Shown: piece by piece, positions 8,927 to 19,985 of the stretch | How the letters are laid out: each line of letters opens with the position of its first letter | Position numbering within the stretch: the first letter of the stretch is position 1 | The notes under the pieces: generated by a model | The model's database searches: none | Seen by the model: only the letters and a program-made list of their open reading frames with translations | Told to the model about the DNA's origin: nothing | Assembly (NCBI GenBank): GCA_942159475.1 | Contig: OW804102.1 | Location: 23,316,684 to 23,380,683 of the forward strand | From: Sthenelais limicola | Taxonomy: Eukaryota > Annelida > Polychaeta > Phyllodocida > Sigalionidae | Direction: 5' to 3' | Length of the DNA: 64,000 nt | Program-made: the position numbers and the translations under genes

Positions 8927-10600
8927 ATGGCGGTCACCTGCTCACTGCTTACTACTCTTACTGATATACTGAACTGCTCTTTCGGTGCCATCTTCACTAG
9001 TCTGTACCAAAATGGCCCCAATTGCGTAGGTCCGGGTAAGCCATCACTTGGTCTGAAACTAGTGCTTCTCTCAAAGCCTCCCATGCCCTCTAATGTTCCT
9101 CACCCCATTGGAACTGAGCATATTTTCTGGTCAATTGCAATAGAGAATGAGCTAGTAAGGCATAATTTGGGATGCACTGCCTGTAGTAGCCCGTCATCCC
9201 CAGAAACGAGCGCACCCCTTTTGTTGGGGCCTGATTTAATTCCCTGTCCTGATACCACATACCCCAGTAAGTTTACTTCTTTTTGTTGGAATTTACACTT
9301 GGAGCTTTTTACTGTTAGATGATGTTCTTCTAATCGCTCAAAGACCAGCCGCAAATGTCGGTCATGGTCTTCTGGAGACCTGGAATACACTACTATGTCG
9401 TCCAAAAATACCATGACAAATTTCCCTATGAAATCTGAGAATACTGCATTCATCATGCGTTGGAAGACTGCAGGTGCATTGCACAAGCCAAAGGGCATGC
9501 GCTTAAATTGGTACAAACCACGGTGGCAGACAAATGCCGTCTTCTCCCGACTCTCTAGGCTCATTGGACATTGCCAATACCCACTCCACAGGTCCATAAC
9601 AGAAAACACCTGTGAACATACAAGGCCATAAAACATTTCGACTGAGTCTGTAGCAGCCAACTCCCCATTTGGATCTCCAAACACTTCCGGAAACTGTACT
9701 AACTGTCTAATCCCCTGCCCTAAGGTAGCAATCTCATGGCCGCTGAGAGACTGCAATCTTTCCCCCATAGTGCAAATAGGAGCCCTGTGTTTGTTTTTAC
9801 AAAATTGCCTCCAAACATTAGCCCTGATCATGGACCTACTAGCGCCTGAATCAACCAATGTATAACCCCAACTGCCCGCTATGTCCAAAGTTATACACAA
9901 CCGCCGATCAGGCCTTCCTATTCCCCTGGTTCTTAGGTTCCCTAATCGCTGCTACTACGGCTGAAGGGAAATGTGATACTGCCGCTTGTATCTGGGTGAA
10001 TCTGGTTGGACATTCCCTGGCAAAATGGCCCTCTTTCACACATTCATCACAAGTATTTGGGCCCCGGAATCTCTTTCCCTTATTCCCTGAATTTTCCCCT
10101 TTTGCATTCTGGGTAGCAGTAGTGGCACCCCTAGCATTTCCCCCCTGTAATCCCTGGACGTTTCCCAAATTATTCCCTGGAAATCCCTGAAATCTCTGAG
10201 CTGCTAGTTGAAAGGTACGTCCATATGATTTTGTGTCTTTGTAGCTGTGTTGATATACATCAGCAAGCTTGGCCCTTAATTGTTGCTGTTCTTCCTCGCT
10301 CATGAACAGTCTTATAATTTCCGGTTTAGTATTTTCCCACATTCTCTCCCCATCTGCTAAGTTAGTTAAATAATTATCCACGCAACGAGCCAGTGCTCCT
10401 AATGCTAGTTGTCCCACTAATTCAATGGTGCAATTATCGTCCGCATTACAATATCTTACTGCCCTGTCAATCCCATCTAACCATTCCCTTAGATTTGCCC
10501 AATCGAATTACCATGTCTTTCTAGGCGCCTCCGCACCTCTCTAATCTCTGCCACCTGCGCACACCTCTCCTCAGGTGGTAACTGGTGCGTCATTCATGGT
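8927..10600 (-). pseudogene. Ty3/Gypsy retrotransposon gag-pol remnant
   Basis: Read on the minus strand, the Gag end comes first, with a CCHC zinc knuckle (CDECVKEGHFAREC, about 10126-10167). Then comes the aspartic protease with VDSGAS (about 9835-9852). The reverse transcriptase follows directly: MDLWSGYWQ, MPFGLCNAPAVFQRMM, and FLDDIVVYS with the catalytic F-L-D-D. About 9084-8927 looks like RNase H text in another frame. The protease runs almost straight into RT motif B, so the spacer and the first RT blocks are deleted. A frameshift lies after the RT, and integrase and 3' LTR are missing. The element is dead. Confidence 0.88.
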
Positions 10601-10870
10601 TAATCCTTAACCAATGTACTTCCTCAATGAGGGAAAGCAAGAACAACAAAAAAAAACAAGGGAAAAGCAGAGGGAGAAAACATTTTTTTTTTTAGACACC
10701 CCTGAGCATTATGTTGCATGGATACTTTCTACAGTCAGTGTATGCAGTTCACCCCAAATGCATCTCAAAGTAATGTGCACCTACTCACCCCAGTGCTTGC
10801 TGCTTCACTCCTAGAATGTACCCAGTACATCTTTCCTCGAGCCTGGTCCTTAGTTTTTGCAAACTAATAA

Positions 10871-10890
10871 CGTTCCTAAGTGGTCGCCAC
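10871..10890 (-). other. Probable primer-binding site of the Gypsy element
   Basis: On the minus strand TGGCGACCACTTAGGAAC follows the LTR edge after one or two bases, the place and style of a tRNA primer-binding site. I did not identify the tRNA. Confidence 0.45.
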
Positions 10891-11238
10891 TGTTAAGTTG
10901 TGAATCAAGAAGTCAAGGCTTGGTTAGTAGAATAATCAACCTTTAATGTGCGTAAAACCTCAGCTTATATCCTAGCCTGGTGGCCTCGTTCTCCCCTCCT
11001 GCCCCCCTCATTGGCTGCGGCCCTCTCTCTCTCCCTGGGTCACTTTATTATACCAGGAGGGAGGGTAGGCAGGAGACACATACATTCTTATTAATAATTA
11101 CGAGTGCCAGACTAATACAATAATTCCAATTAGCATAATTATCAATGTAACATCACACACAAAAATAGACCAATAATAATCTTATTAATTAACCTTTGTA
11201 ATAAATTAATGAGGATGGATCCTAATGACCCTCCCCCA
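10891..11238 (-). mobile_element. Probable Gypsy LTR (5' LTR of the minus-strand element)
   Basis: On the plus strand the segment starts TGTTAAGTTGTG, so the minus-strand LTR would end ...CACAACTTAACA next to the primer-binding site. A TATAATAAAG box on the minus strand (about 11046-11056) fits the LTR promoter. The outer edge is a guess (CA at about 11237), because no second LTR is present for comparison. Confidence 0.45.
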
Positions 11239-11591
11239 CTTGGTTGATTACTCATTAGCAGACCCCCTCCCTATATAGCTTATCAAAACAAGGTTCGCCT
11301 CTGGCTCTCCCTTGGAGGAGCCGGCCTGGCGGGCAGCACAGACCCTGCCCCCTCCACCGGAAGAGTTGCTCCTGGTCTTGCTCTTGACCTAAGAAGCTAG
11401 TATATTTTCTACAAGGTATTGTTCCTGACCCACGTTCTCAAAATAGACCATAACCTTGGGTCTCTCCCATTTTCTTCATAGGTACTTAATTTATAAGCAT
11501 ATTGTAGTAGATGGGCTTCTCTCTTCTTAGAAAGTAGAGGCATTCCGAGCTCTCTATGGAGCTGCCTTACTTGGCTGTAATACTTCCGGTG
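11239..11591. other. Unassigned noncoding DNA
   Basis: I see no frame, repeat or RNA gene that I can support here. Confidence 0.4.
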
Positions 11592-11692
11592 TCAGCCTTG
11601 GACCCTTTTAAGCTGCCACCAAAAGTGTGTGTGTGGGGGGGGGGGGTGAGGGGGGGGGTGCATGTCCCCCTCCCCCGGTAGTGATGCCCCTG
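11592..11692 (-). repeat. Solo end of the CAGGGGC-type DNA element
   Basis: Read on the minus strand this begins GCAGGGGCATCACTACCGGG, passes a G/C-run with GGACATG, and reaches CTTTTGGTGGCAGCTTAAAA and GGTCCAAGG. The same order of blocks forms the right end of the element at 23816-27489, so it is a diverged relic of that family. Confidence 0.65.
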
Positions 11693-12475
11693 CAATAGAC
11701 CATGGAAATAGCTCATTGATAGGCAACTAAGGCAGATATATTTTCAATGACACTATTAGATTCCTTGGGATCAATTTAGTACTGGTAATTTAGTAAGGGT
11801 TATTAGATTAAATGCATCTATCAGACTTACTGAGATATAGGCTGATTCCCTATCAGCCATTCTGTTTTCGTATTTTCATCAATAAAATGGCAGGAATATT
11901 GAAAATAAAAAATGGCACCTTCTCATCGTTTTAGCACCCTGGAAGACCCTCATAAATATTGAGAAATATGAATAAAAGTAGCTATTAACCAAAAACTTGC
12001 TGTATAGCCTTGCCCTATCATAAGCTTTGGGGCCATTAAAAAACCCAACAAATCCAAACTCTACATTTTCTTGAACACCACAAATACCATAAATAGACCC
12101 ATCAAGATATCATTAACGCCTGTAAACTGCCTGAGATCTGTGACCAATTTTTTTTCCGCTACGTGGTTCCCCCTATCAAAAGTGCTACACAATTCTGACA
12201 TATTTTATTACACACTACCCTATGAATAACTCTGGATGGAAGTTCTCCATCCCATATCCTACAGTTTCTGAGAAAGTGGAATGAAATAAAATAAATATTA
12301 AAGAAGTAAAACAATGATGTAGCTCAATATCAGGGGATTTTGTCAGCTTTAAGAATATTCTAGTTCACAATGCCACAGATGAGACATAGACAATACAGCA
12401 GATGAATCAAAATCAAATGTTTTCCATCAAAACCTTGATAGTTTGTATAACAAATGCAAGTTAAATAATACAAAA
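11693..12475. other. Unassigned noncoding DNA
   Basis: AT-rich sequence without a supported gene; no repeat structure recognised. Confidence 0.4.
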
Positions 12476-12477
12476 TA

Positions 12478-13060
12478 CCGTATTTCCTTGAAATACCGCC
12501 GGGCCTTAAATAAACGCCGGGTCTTGAATTAGCGCCAGGGTTGAACATTTGTGTTATACCCATAAATAAAATGAAATGAAATTTGACAGAGGTGAGTTTG
12601 GGCGACTAATTTTTGTTATATATAAATGAAAGATAATTGTATAAGGTTTGATTATTATATTTTGATTTGCATTGAGTTAAGAGATTGATAGGGAATTCAT
12701 GAATTATACATGAGTGGATAATTATTGTAGATAAAATGATAAAGTGTTACCGAGGTAGTGCGAGGTATGTTGGTTGATGGGAGGGGTGGGTGGGAAAATT
12801 GTAATATTAAATATGGAGGTTGAGGTGAGAATTGTTTGGAGAAGAAGGAAGAGAGTGGGATTGTGGGAAGGCAGCTACCTGGTATGCTTGGTAGGGGGAG
12901 ACACCAATGCCTAGGAATTCATAATTCCAGCTACATGCTATTTCAGTGGAAATGCATTAAGTTCTATATTATTTGAATTACCGCAGGGTCTTGAATTACC
13001 ACCGGGTATAAATTTCTTGAGTTAATAAGGGCTGGGAGGTGGTTATTCAAGGAAATACAG
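12478..13060. mobile_element. Non-autonomous TIR element with TA target sites (583 bp)
   Basis: The left end CCGTATTTCCTTGAAATACC and the right end, ...GGTTATTCAAGGAAATACAG, are inverted copies. TA flanks both sides (12476-12477 and 13061-13062). Inner text repeats GCCGGG(T/C)CTTGAAT-like blocks near both ends. There is no coding capacity. The TA duplication suggests a Tc1/mariner-type mobiliser. Confidence 0.75.
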
Positions 13061-13062
13061 TA

Positions 13063-13401
13063 TATAACTTTGTTAAAAGAAAGATTTGTAGGGTTAAACA
13101 TTTAAAAATTTTCTTTTATATAAGTACAAAATACTACAAAAGCTAAAAAATGAATCCCACCCAATACCCTGTAGTTTTAATGAACATTGGAGTTTAATCA
13201 AAACAGAAATTAGGGAAAATGTCATAGTAAATGAGTTGTTTACAGCAAGACTATGGGCAAATTCCTTTCAAGGGAAATGTCTAAAGGGCCTAGTCCACTA
13301 AGCTGATTCTCATGCGATTCTCATAGAATCCAGTGTAAAAGAGCCCTGTCGTAAAAGAATCGGCTTGGTGGACCAGGCAGACTACATGTAAACTAGATAA
13401 G
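13063..13401. other. Noncoding DNA before a LINE fragment
   Basis: It may be worn 5' sequence of the LINE that follows. About 13290-13375 (AGTCCACTAAGC...GTGGACCAGGC) recurs at about 54325-54420, so this piece is a separate short dispersed repeat with inverted ends. Confidence 0.45.
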
Positions 13402-14310
13402 GTGCGATGCAATTGGTGCGATGCAATCCCTCAGGACATTGACAATACGCTAAAATTTGGCCCGGTTATCTCAAAATTAACAAAATTGTTAAATTATAAA
13501 TGTTGGCAATTTGCGAAATTAAAAGACAAAATACCCCAATGTACTCTAGTAATGATATATAAGGTACTGGTCCTACCAATCCTAGACCAGACCGATATAC
13601 TGCATGATTCCCATGGTGCTACCAACCTACATCGACTACAAATCCTTCAGAACCAAATCCTCAAAATTATTTATAAACTACCATCCGGAGCTAGTGTAAG
13701 GGATTTACATGTAAGATTTAAACTTTTACCATTACTATATCGCCGCAGGCTGCAACATGGATTTAAGAGATATAAATACAAGAAACTTTGAGCTTGGAAG
13801 AAAGTTACTAAAACACAGTACACCAAAATCCGAACAAATCAGATGCTCCATCATAAATCAAATACCATACTCCTGGAATAGGTTACCAATGGTGGCCCAC
13901 CTACAGATAGACAGTAAGGCATTCAAAAACCTAGCCAGAACATCCTATGTATGGAATGACAATTTCTTCATATAAAACTGAACTGTGTAAATGAATCTGT
14001 ACCTGTGAGCTAAATTTACCTTAATATTTATACGACAATCAGCCAATCTTTAATTCATCAGAGAACTATGAACAAACCCACTTTTTGTATATTATTATGC
14101 CATACTGTAAGCAGCATAATAATTTACCAACTGTATACCTTGTAGAGAATCGTCTTCGGTCATTGATAGAAGCGATATTGTTACTCTACAACAGACGAAT
14201 GTAAATCAACAGAAGGGGTGGAAAACCTCCCACTATGCCGGAGAGATCTCCCCTTTGTTAAAGCATTCTTGTAATGCCAATAAAAGTTTTCTAATCTAAA
14301 CTAATCTATA
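13402..14310 (+). pseudogene. Non-LTR retrotransposon (CR1/L2-like) 3' end
   Basis: Two overlapping frames (13402-13791 and 13757-13975) carry the C-terminal region after the LINE reverse transcriptase: MIYKVLVLPILDQTD, LHRLQILQNQILKIIYKLP, then YSWNRLP and KAFKNLART. A frameshift separates them. The 3' UTR holds GATATTGTTACTCTAC and AACCTCCCACTATGCCGG, and ends in AATAAAAG plus a short TCTAATC-type repeat near 14305. The UTR matches the copy at 43930-44160. The copy is 5'-truncated and inactive. Confidence 0.8.
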
Positions 14311-14342
14311 CAATTCATATATATGGCTCTAACTGTTGTAGA

Positions 14343-15160
14343 TCATTGAAAGTAAGTGCCCCTCAGCCTCCGTTTGAAGACTAGGGGGTCTTGTATCAGT
14401 CTGAGTTCAGACGACAAAGCATTCCATAGGCTAGCTCCATGATAGAGAAAGGATTTCTTATACAGGTCATATTTTGGTAACTCTTGTTTTAATACTATAG
14501 CATTGAACCTTCTGGTAATTCCTTCGGGTAATTGGGTGAAAGTTTTATTATCCGGATTCTCATGTATATCTCTATGTATAATTTTCAGCAAATTGAAATC
14601 CATTTTTTGTTCAAAAGTAAGAATCTTTGTTTCCAGATGTAATTGGGCCGTCGGGTAAAGCCTTGGGAGGCCAAGGGCAATTTTTAATGCCCTATTTTGG
14701 ATTGTTTGTAATCTATCTCTATAGTTTTTGTTAAGTGATAAGTAACAGAAGTTTATGTAGTCAAAATAACAGAGTACCATTGATTTGGTGAGAAGCAATG
14801 CACAGCTTCTAGTTAAACATGATCTAATGAGTTGTGTTGTTCTAAGTCTAACCGATGCTTGAGATACTAGGGCCTTAAAACTGGTCTCAAATTTCAGATT
14901 TTGTTGTAGTGTTACACCCAGATATTTGAATTCAGAGACCCATTCAATCTGTTGGCCATCTGTGAGAGTGATTGACCTGTTGTGTAATTTTTGATGGGCT
15001 TTGTTCCCAATAAGCATTGACTTGGTTTTGTTGATATTTGTCTTACACACAAGCCCTTTTTTAAAATTGGGAAACTAGCACGGAGAATTAGTAATTGATC
15101 GGTTGATCGTGAGTATTTCACCTTGATTATTTGTATTTGTGTTATACCTCGTTTTGTCAT
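14343..15160 (-). pseudogene. Non-LTR retrotransposon C-terminal region, second copy
   Basis: The 235-residue frame (15050-14343) starts just after the RT catalytic core: NINKTKSMLIG, EFKYLGVTL, FDYINFCYLSL, LQTIQNRALKIALGLPRLYP, and a C-terminal SLWNALSSELR with FKRRLRG. This is the usual order behind the YADD box of CR1/Jockey-like LINEs. The frame upstream (to 15160) is shifted. It meets the plus-strand LINE tail to tail and lacks a normal 3' UTR. Confidence 0.8.
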
Positions 15161-15537
15161 ATATACATGTATACCTACTAATTTTCCATTTTTCCATACC
15201 TTTCCTATGGTGGCTCCTTGTCGAATAGCCAGGTGTGGCCATTTTTAACAACATAAACCCATCCAATGTCATTCAAATTTGGTATCCAGTGCTATTTGCC
15301 AGCCTGCACCTGTCCAATCACGAATCTGAATTCAAGGTGAACCACAAATCTGAATTCAAGGTTAATCTGAATCTGAATCTCAGATGCATACATATGTAGT
15401 GCTAATGAACCATGTTGTCTATAATTTGAGTGATAATTGGGGTCAAATAGAGGTGCCTTTACCCTGGGTGGAGCCGCGTAGAGCCCACCCTGTAGAACCC
15501 AACAAGATCCTGATGTAGAAGCGTTCTGTTACCCAAC

Positions 15538-15555
15538 ATATATATATATATATAG
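15538..15555. repeat. (TA)n microsatellite
   Basis: A short alternating TA run (ATATATATATATATATA) beside the G-rich block. Confidence 0.7.
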
Positions 15556-15595
15556 TAGTTCAGAAGTATGGATGGTCTCACTCATAGGTACGGTG

Positions 15596-15860
15596 TGTGG
15601 ACACAGGGGAGGAAGGAGAGGGTGGGGCAGGTGGAGGGGGGCGGGAGGGGAGGGGGAGGGGAGGGGGCGGGGGAGGGAGGTGGTCGGGGGTGAAGAGAGG
15701 GAGGGGGTGAAGAAGGGTAGGGGGCAGAGGGGGAGGAAGAAAAGGGTCAGGGGGTAATGGAGAGAAGGGGGAATGAAAATGTCAATTGAAAGATGGGAGA
15801 GGAAGGGATGAGGGTGGGGATGGGGAGGGGGGGGCCCGGGTGATGGGGAGGAGGGGATAC
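15596..15860. repeat. G-rich low-complexity block
   Basis: Nearly pure purine on the plus strand (GGGAGG, GGGGAGGGG). The 61-residue Gly/Arg frame across it is an artefact of composition. It has strong potential for G-quadruplex or triplex formation. Confidence 0.8.
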
Positions 15861-16544
15861 GGGGAGGTTGCTGCTAAATAGATATATATCCTCATTCATT
15901 GACCAATAATCAATTGATTATATTTTACTACTTGTAGATAGACTCTTAGCAGTTCATTAAATGAACTTCTTTCTACCTTAGAGTAATATTTCTACTCATG
16001 CCCTTGAAATGATATCTAGGAAATTATAAACCATATGCAAGTATATGTCAGAGACAAACTTAAGTGGAATAGGTTACTTTAAGAAAAGTATTAATCCCCA
16101 CCTCTTCTCCCCAAAAGAACCACATCTGTTAATGGGGCCATAAAGCATGCTTAATGGGGCCCGCCATTGTGGTCAAAGTTCACCACATGATAGGAGAAGG
16201 TTGAATGTTTTCTTTCCCCCAATTGAATTGTTTATAAATACTTGGGAATAGGGCTGCTAATTAATCTGTGGGATTCAGGTACTAGTGTAACAGTGGGTAA
16301 TTCTCCCAATAGGGTGTCATTTGGTTTCCCAGCCTATGGTTTAGACGACCTGTATTTGAGATGATCACACCTAGTAATAACCAATTTCATTTTATTCCTT
16401 GGCAAACATAAGACTGTGGGCACCCTACTTTTAAAACTTGTATGCCAAAATAAGTCTTTGTTACGCTAGAAAATAACAAATAACTTGGGAATTTGAATTT
16501 GATAGAAAATATTACTTATGCTGGATTCTACACATACACAAAAT
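15861..16544. other. Unassigned noncoding DNA
   Basis: No gene or repeat recognised. Confidence 0.4.
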
Positions 16545-16910
16545 GTGATGTGTTCCAGGAAAATGAGTCACAAGTCGTAGAAAAAAATCTTATCCAAAGT
16601 GATTTATTCACAACATTTCTTTTCCTCAATTTTGAGGGGCATAGCGTTTTTAGTCATATTAATCCATGTATGAAACTTTAAGACAGTGTATGAATATAAC
16701 GTTGTGTTTCAAATGTCATATTATGGAGTCGATTTATTGAATTTACTGGTAATTGTCTACCTAGAAATATTGCAAGTTTTAGGCCACCTAAAATATTGAA
16801 ACACTTCTTAAATGTGCTTCATGTTTACCATCATTGGAATCTATCATTTCTCATCATTTCAAATATGATGAAATCCATTTTGGGACTTGTGCCTCATTTT
16901 CAAAACACGA
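16545..16910. mobile_element. MITE of the AAAATGAGTCACAAGTCG family, copy 1
   Basis: The left end GTGATGTGTTCCAGGAAAAT continues GAGTCACAAGTCG; the right end is an inverted, worn copy (GGGACTTGTGCCTCATTTTC). The interior holds ACTGGTAATTGTCTACCTAG and AATATTGCAA, also found in the copies near 54650-54980 and 63561-63925. There is no coding capacity. Confidence 0.7.
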
Positions 16911-17166
16911 AAACTCCCCAAGAGTAATTATCAATATTAGATTGCATAAATTTAGATTTTAGAGGAGGGAATATGTATGCAAGTAGATTAAAGAGAAAGG
17001 CTATTAGCCCACAACGTCTGTGAAACCTGTGATTGCCTAACATAACATTCTTTAACCCACTGTCCTTCATGTAGAATAGCAGAATATGCTTTTTAAATAT
17101 TGAAAAAAATCAAGGAATATTTCTACAAGTTATGTACATTGACAGACTAATGCGATCTGTGGAAAG

Positions 17167-17880
17167 TGAGTCACTATAAGCCCCCACTGGAGCACCACAG
17201 AGCCTATAGTCACTATAAGCCCCCACTGGAGCACCACAGAGCCTATAGTCACTATAAGCCCCCACTGGAGCACCACAGAGCCTATAGTCACCATTCACCA
17301 CCACTGGAGCACCATAGAGCCTATAGTCACTATAAGCCACCACTGGAGCACCACAGAAACTATAGTCACTATGGGACTCCACTGGAGCACCACAGAGCCT
17401 ATAGTCACTATAAGCCACCCCTGGAGCACTACAGAGCCTTTAGTCACTATAAGCCCCCACTGGAGCACCACAGAACCTATAGTCACTATAAGCCCCCACT
17501 GGAGCACTACAGAGCCTATAGTCACTATAAGCAACCATTGGAGCCCTACAGAACTTATTCTCTATTATAGTCTCCCTTGGAGCACTACAGAGCCTATTCT
17601 CTATTATAGTGTCCCTTGGAGCACTACAGAGCCTATTCCCAGTACCTAGTCCCACTTGGAGCCCTACAGAGCCTATTACCAGTTCATAGTCTCCCTTGGA
17701 GCCCTACAGAGCCTATTCCTAGTTCATAGTGTCCCTTGGAGCACTACAGAGCCTATTCTCGCTACATAGTGTCCCTTGGAGCACTACAGAGCCTATTCTC
17801 ACTACATAGTCTCCCTTGGAGCACTACAGAGCCTATTCTCACTACATAGTTTCCCTTGGAGCACTACAGAGCCTATCTGT
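17167..17880. repeat. 39/40-bp minisatellite array, forward orientation
   Basis: About 18 units. The left units are 39 bp (CACTATAAGCCCCCACTGG then AGCACCACAGAGCCTATAGT), so all frames stay open and yield a 13-residue peptide repeat with HYKPPLEHHRAYS. From about 17560 the unit is 40 bp (CCTATTCTCACTACATAGTC-type) and the frame is lost. This shift of unit length, and open frames on both strands, argue against a protein. Confidence 0.9.
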
Positions 17881-18050
17881 TGTAGTCGTTGTTTGAGGAC
17901 CATCTAGCCTATCCTCAGTAAGTATTTCCAAGTTGAATCAGCACATGACCTATTCTAAGTACCTAATACCCACTGGAGTACTGAAGAGCCTAAATTATTA
18001 TGAGGTGTCATAGGAACACCACAGACCTATTTGTGATACATGCTATTATT
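17881..18050. other. Spacer between inverted minisatellite arrays
   Basis: About 170 bases of degenerate units of the same family (ACTGGAGTACTGAAGAGCC at about 17970), so the array probably once ran further. Confidence 0.6.
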
Positions 18051-18632
18051 CTGACTATAGGTTCTGTAGTGCTCTAGTGGAGTCCCATAGTGACTATAGG
18101 TTCTGTGGTGCTCCATTTGTGGCTTATAGAGACTATAGGCTCTGTAGTGCTCCAGAGGGGGCTTATAGAGACTATAGGCTCTGTGGTGACCCAATGGAGG
18201 TCCATAGGGACTATAGGTTCTGTGGTGCTCCAGTGGTGGCTTATAGTGACTATAGGCTCTGTAGTGCTCCAACGGGGGCTCATAAGGACTATAGGCTCTG
18301 TAGTGCTCCAGGGGTGGCTTATAGTGACTATAGGTTCTGTGGTGCTCCATTTGTGGCTTATAGAGACTATAGGCTCTGTAGTGCTCCAGAGGGGGCTTAT
18401 AGTGACTATAGGCTCTGTAGTGCTCCAACGGGGGCTCATAAGGACTATAGGTTCTGTAGTGCTCCAGGGGTGGCTTATAGTGACTATAGGTTCTGTGGTG
18501 CTCTATTTGTGGCTTATAGTGCCTATAGGTTCTGTAGTGCTCCAGAGGGGGCTTATAGAGGCTATAGGCCCTGTGGTGCTCCAATGGAGGGACTATAGGC
18601 CCTGTGGGGCTCCAGTGGGGCCTTATAGAGAC
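18051..18632. repeat. 39-bp minisatellite array, reverse orientation
   Basis: About 15 units of GACTATAGGCTCTGTAGTG then CTCCAGAGGGGGCTTATAGT, the reverse complement of the first array's unit. A higher-order pattern is visible: unit types TTTGTGG, GAGGGGG, AATGGAG, ACGGGGG and GGGGTGG recur in order with a block of several units. Open frames of 173-204 residues here are by-products of the 39-bp period. Confidence 0.9.
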
Positions 18633-18699
18633 TGCATACAAATTACATATTATTTTACCTTACCAGTTATACAAAATACATACCTATAATTATGTTAAA

Positions 18700-19250
18700 G
18701 GTAAATGTGTTTAATAAAAAAACTTTGGATTTAGAAAGAAAATGGTGAGGAGAACCCAAAAAGCCCCCCAAAACCATATGTCAGTTTTTATCTCAGGGAC
18801 CACTGAAATTTACTACTGTCCACTATAGAAGCCTATGGAAAAAATGGGTATTTTCTGTATTTTACCTTATAGCATATGATCGAATCATACGATTTTCTTT
18901 AAAATCTGCATAATTATACATTGCTGACATGTTATTCTACCCTCCCAATAAAAAAAAGGGGGTCATCAAACTGAAAAAAAAGTTATTCAGCTAAACTTGT
19001 ATCACAATGAGTTTCCTTCATTGAAATCAATAGTGAATGGAAGTAAATTTCACTCATCCCTAAAACACAAAATAATATGATAGCATCCAGTTTTTTGGAC
19101 ATTTGGTATTCCCCCAAGCATGTTCTTTCTCAAGACGAAGTTTGAACAAAATATATTGACTTCTATTGTTTCATGCATTAGTTCCTTGAATTCCTGCCTG
19201 CTGCAGTGCTGACAACACTGGTATTTATCTTTAAGAAACAAATTATGACA
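18700..19250. repeat. Dispersed repeat family 2, copy 1
   Basis: Shares ordered blocks with 24800-25480: CAGGGA(C/G)C...CTGAAAT, GA(A/T)...CTATGG(G/A)AAAA, GGGGTCA(T/C)CA, and ATGTTCTTT(C/T)TCAAGAC then GAAGTTTGAA-type text. Same orientation. No coding capacity; class unknown. Confidence 0.6.
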
Positions 19251-19640
19251 AGGATTTTGATGAAAGGGGGATTTTACTTTTAAATGATACCAATTGAACC
19301 ATTTCCTGAGAATGGATCCACACTCTTATTTAATTGAGGGGGGGGGGAGGGATGAAAACATCTGAGGTTCCTCCTTGTGGTGACCTTTGACCACATAGGC
19401 GGGCTCAATTAAACATGGTTTATCGCTAAAGCCAAGAATGAGGTTTTGTGTGGAAGGAGGAGGGGGAGGTATGGAGGCAGCTGATGAGGAGGATGTTGTA
19501 AAGGAATTATTTTGAAATTGTATTAAATGTGAACCTTTAAGGAATATCAAACAGATGTGTTTAAGCAACGAGATTATATTTAACACAATCTCGTTGGTTT
19601 AAGTTAGTTAGACATTTTCAGTGATCTTAATATGGGCAGC
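19251..19640. other. Unassigned noncoding DNA
   Basis: A short run of G at about 19340; no gene supported. Confidence 0.35.
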
Positions 19641-19985
19641 CAAACAAGCTAAAGGCGAGGGGAAAGAGGAGGGGGAGGAAAGAGAAAGAGAGGGATAGGG
19701 TAGAGAAAGTGAGAGCAGAGTGAGCTGCTACAAAGGATATCTTGTATTAGAACGATCTACATACTGGTGAGATGAAGAGAGAGGATACATAGTTACAGTA
19801 TAAGATGGGAGCTCGTGGAGAGGGAGGAGGGAGAGAAAGAAGAGGAAGAGAGGGAGGAGAAAGAGAGAGAAGAGAGAGGAAGGGAGAGAAGAGACAATGG
19901 TGAGATCTCGTTGGTGAGAGGAAGAGAGAGAAGTAGCCAGAACATCTGGGGAGAGAGGAGAGGGAGAGAGATGAATGGTCCTTAA
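19641..19985. repeat. Purine-rich (GAGAGG)n low-complexity tract
   Basis: A long polypurine plus strand of GAGAGA/GGAGGA words, a triplex-prone tract. The minus-strand Leu/Ser/Pro frame over it is a by-product. Confidence 0.75.

Noticed and set aside
17167..18632. CRISPR-like array
   Set aside because: There are no unique spacers; units are contiguous, and the setting is animal DNA.
17110..18689. Proline/histidine-rich repeat proteins across the minisatellites
   Set aside because: Frames are open on both strands and in several phases because the unit is 39 bp; the 40-bp units break them.
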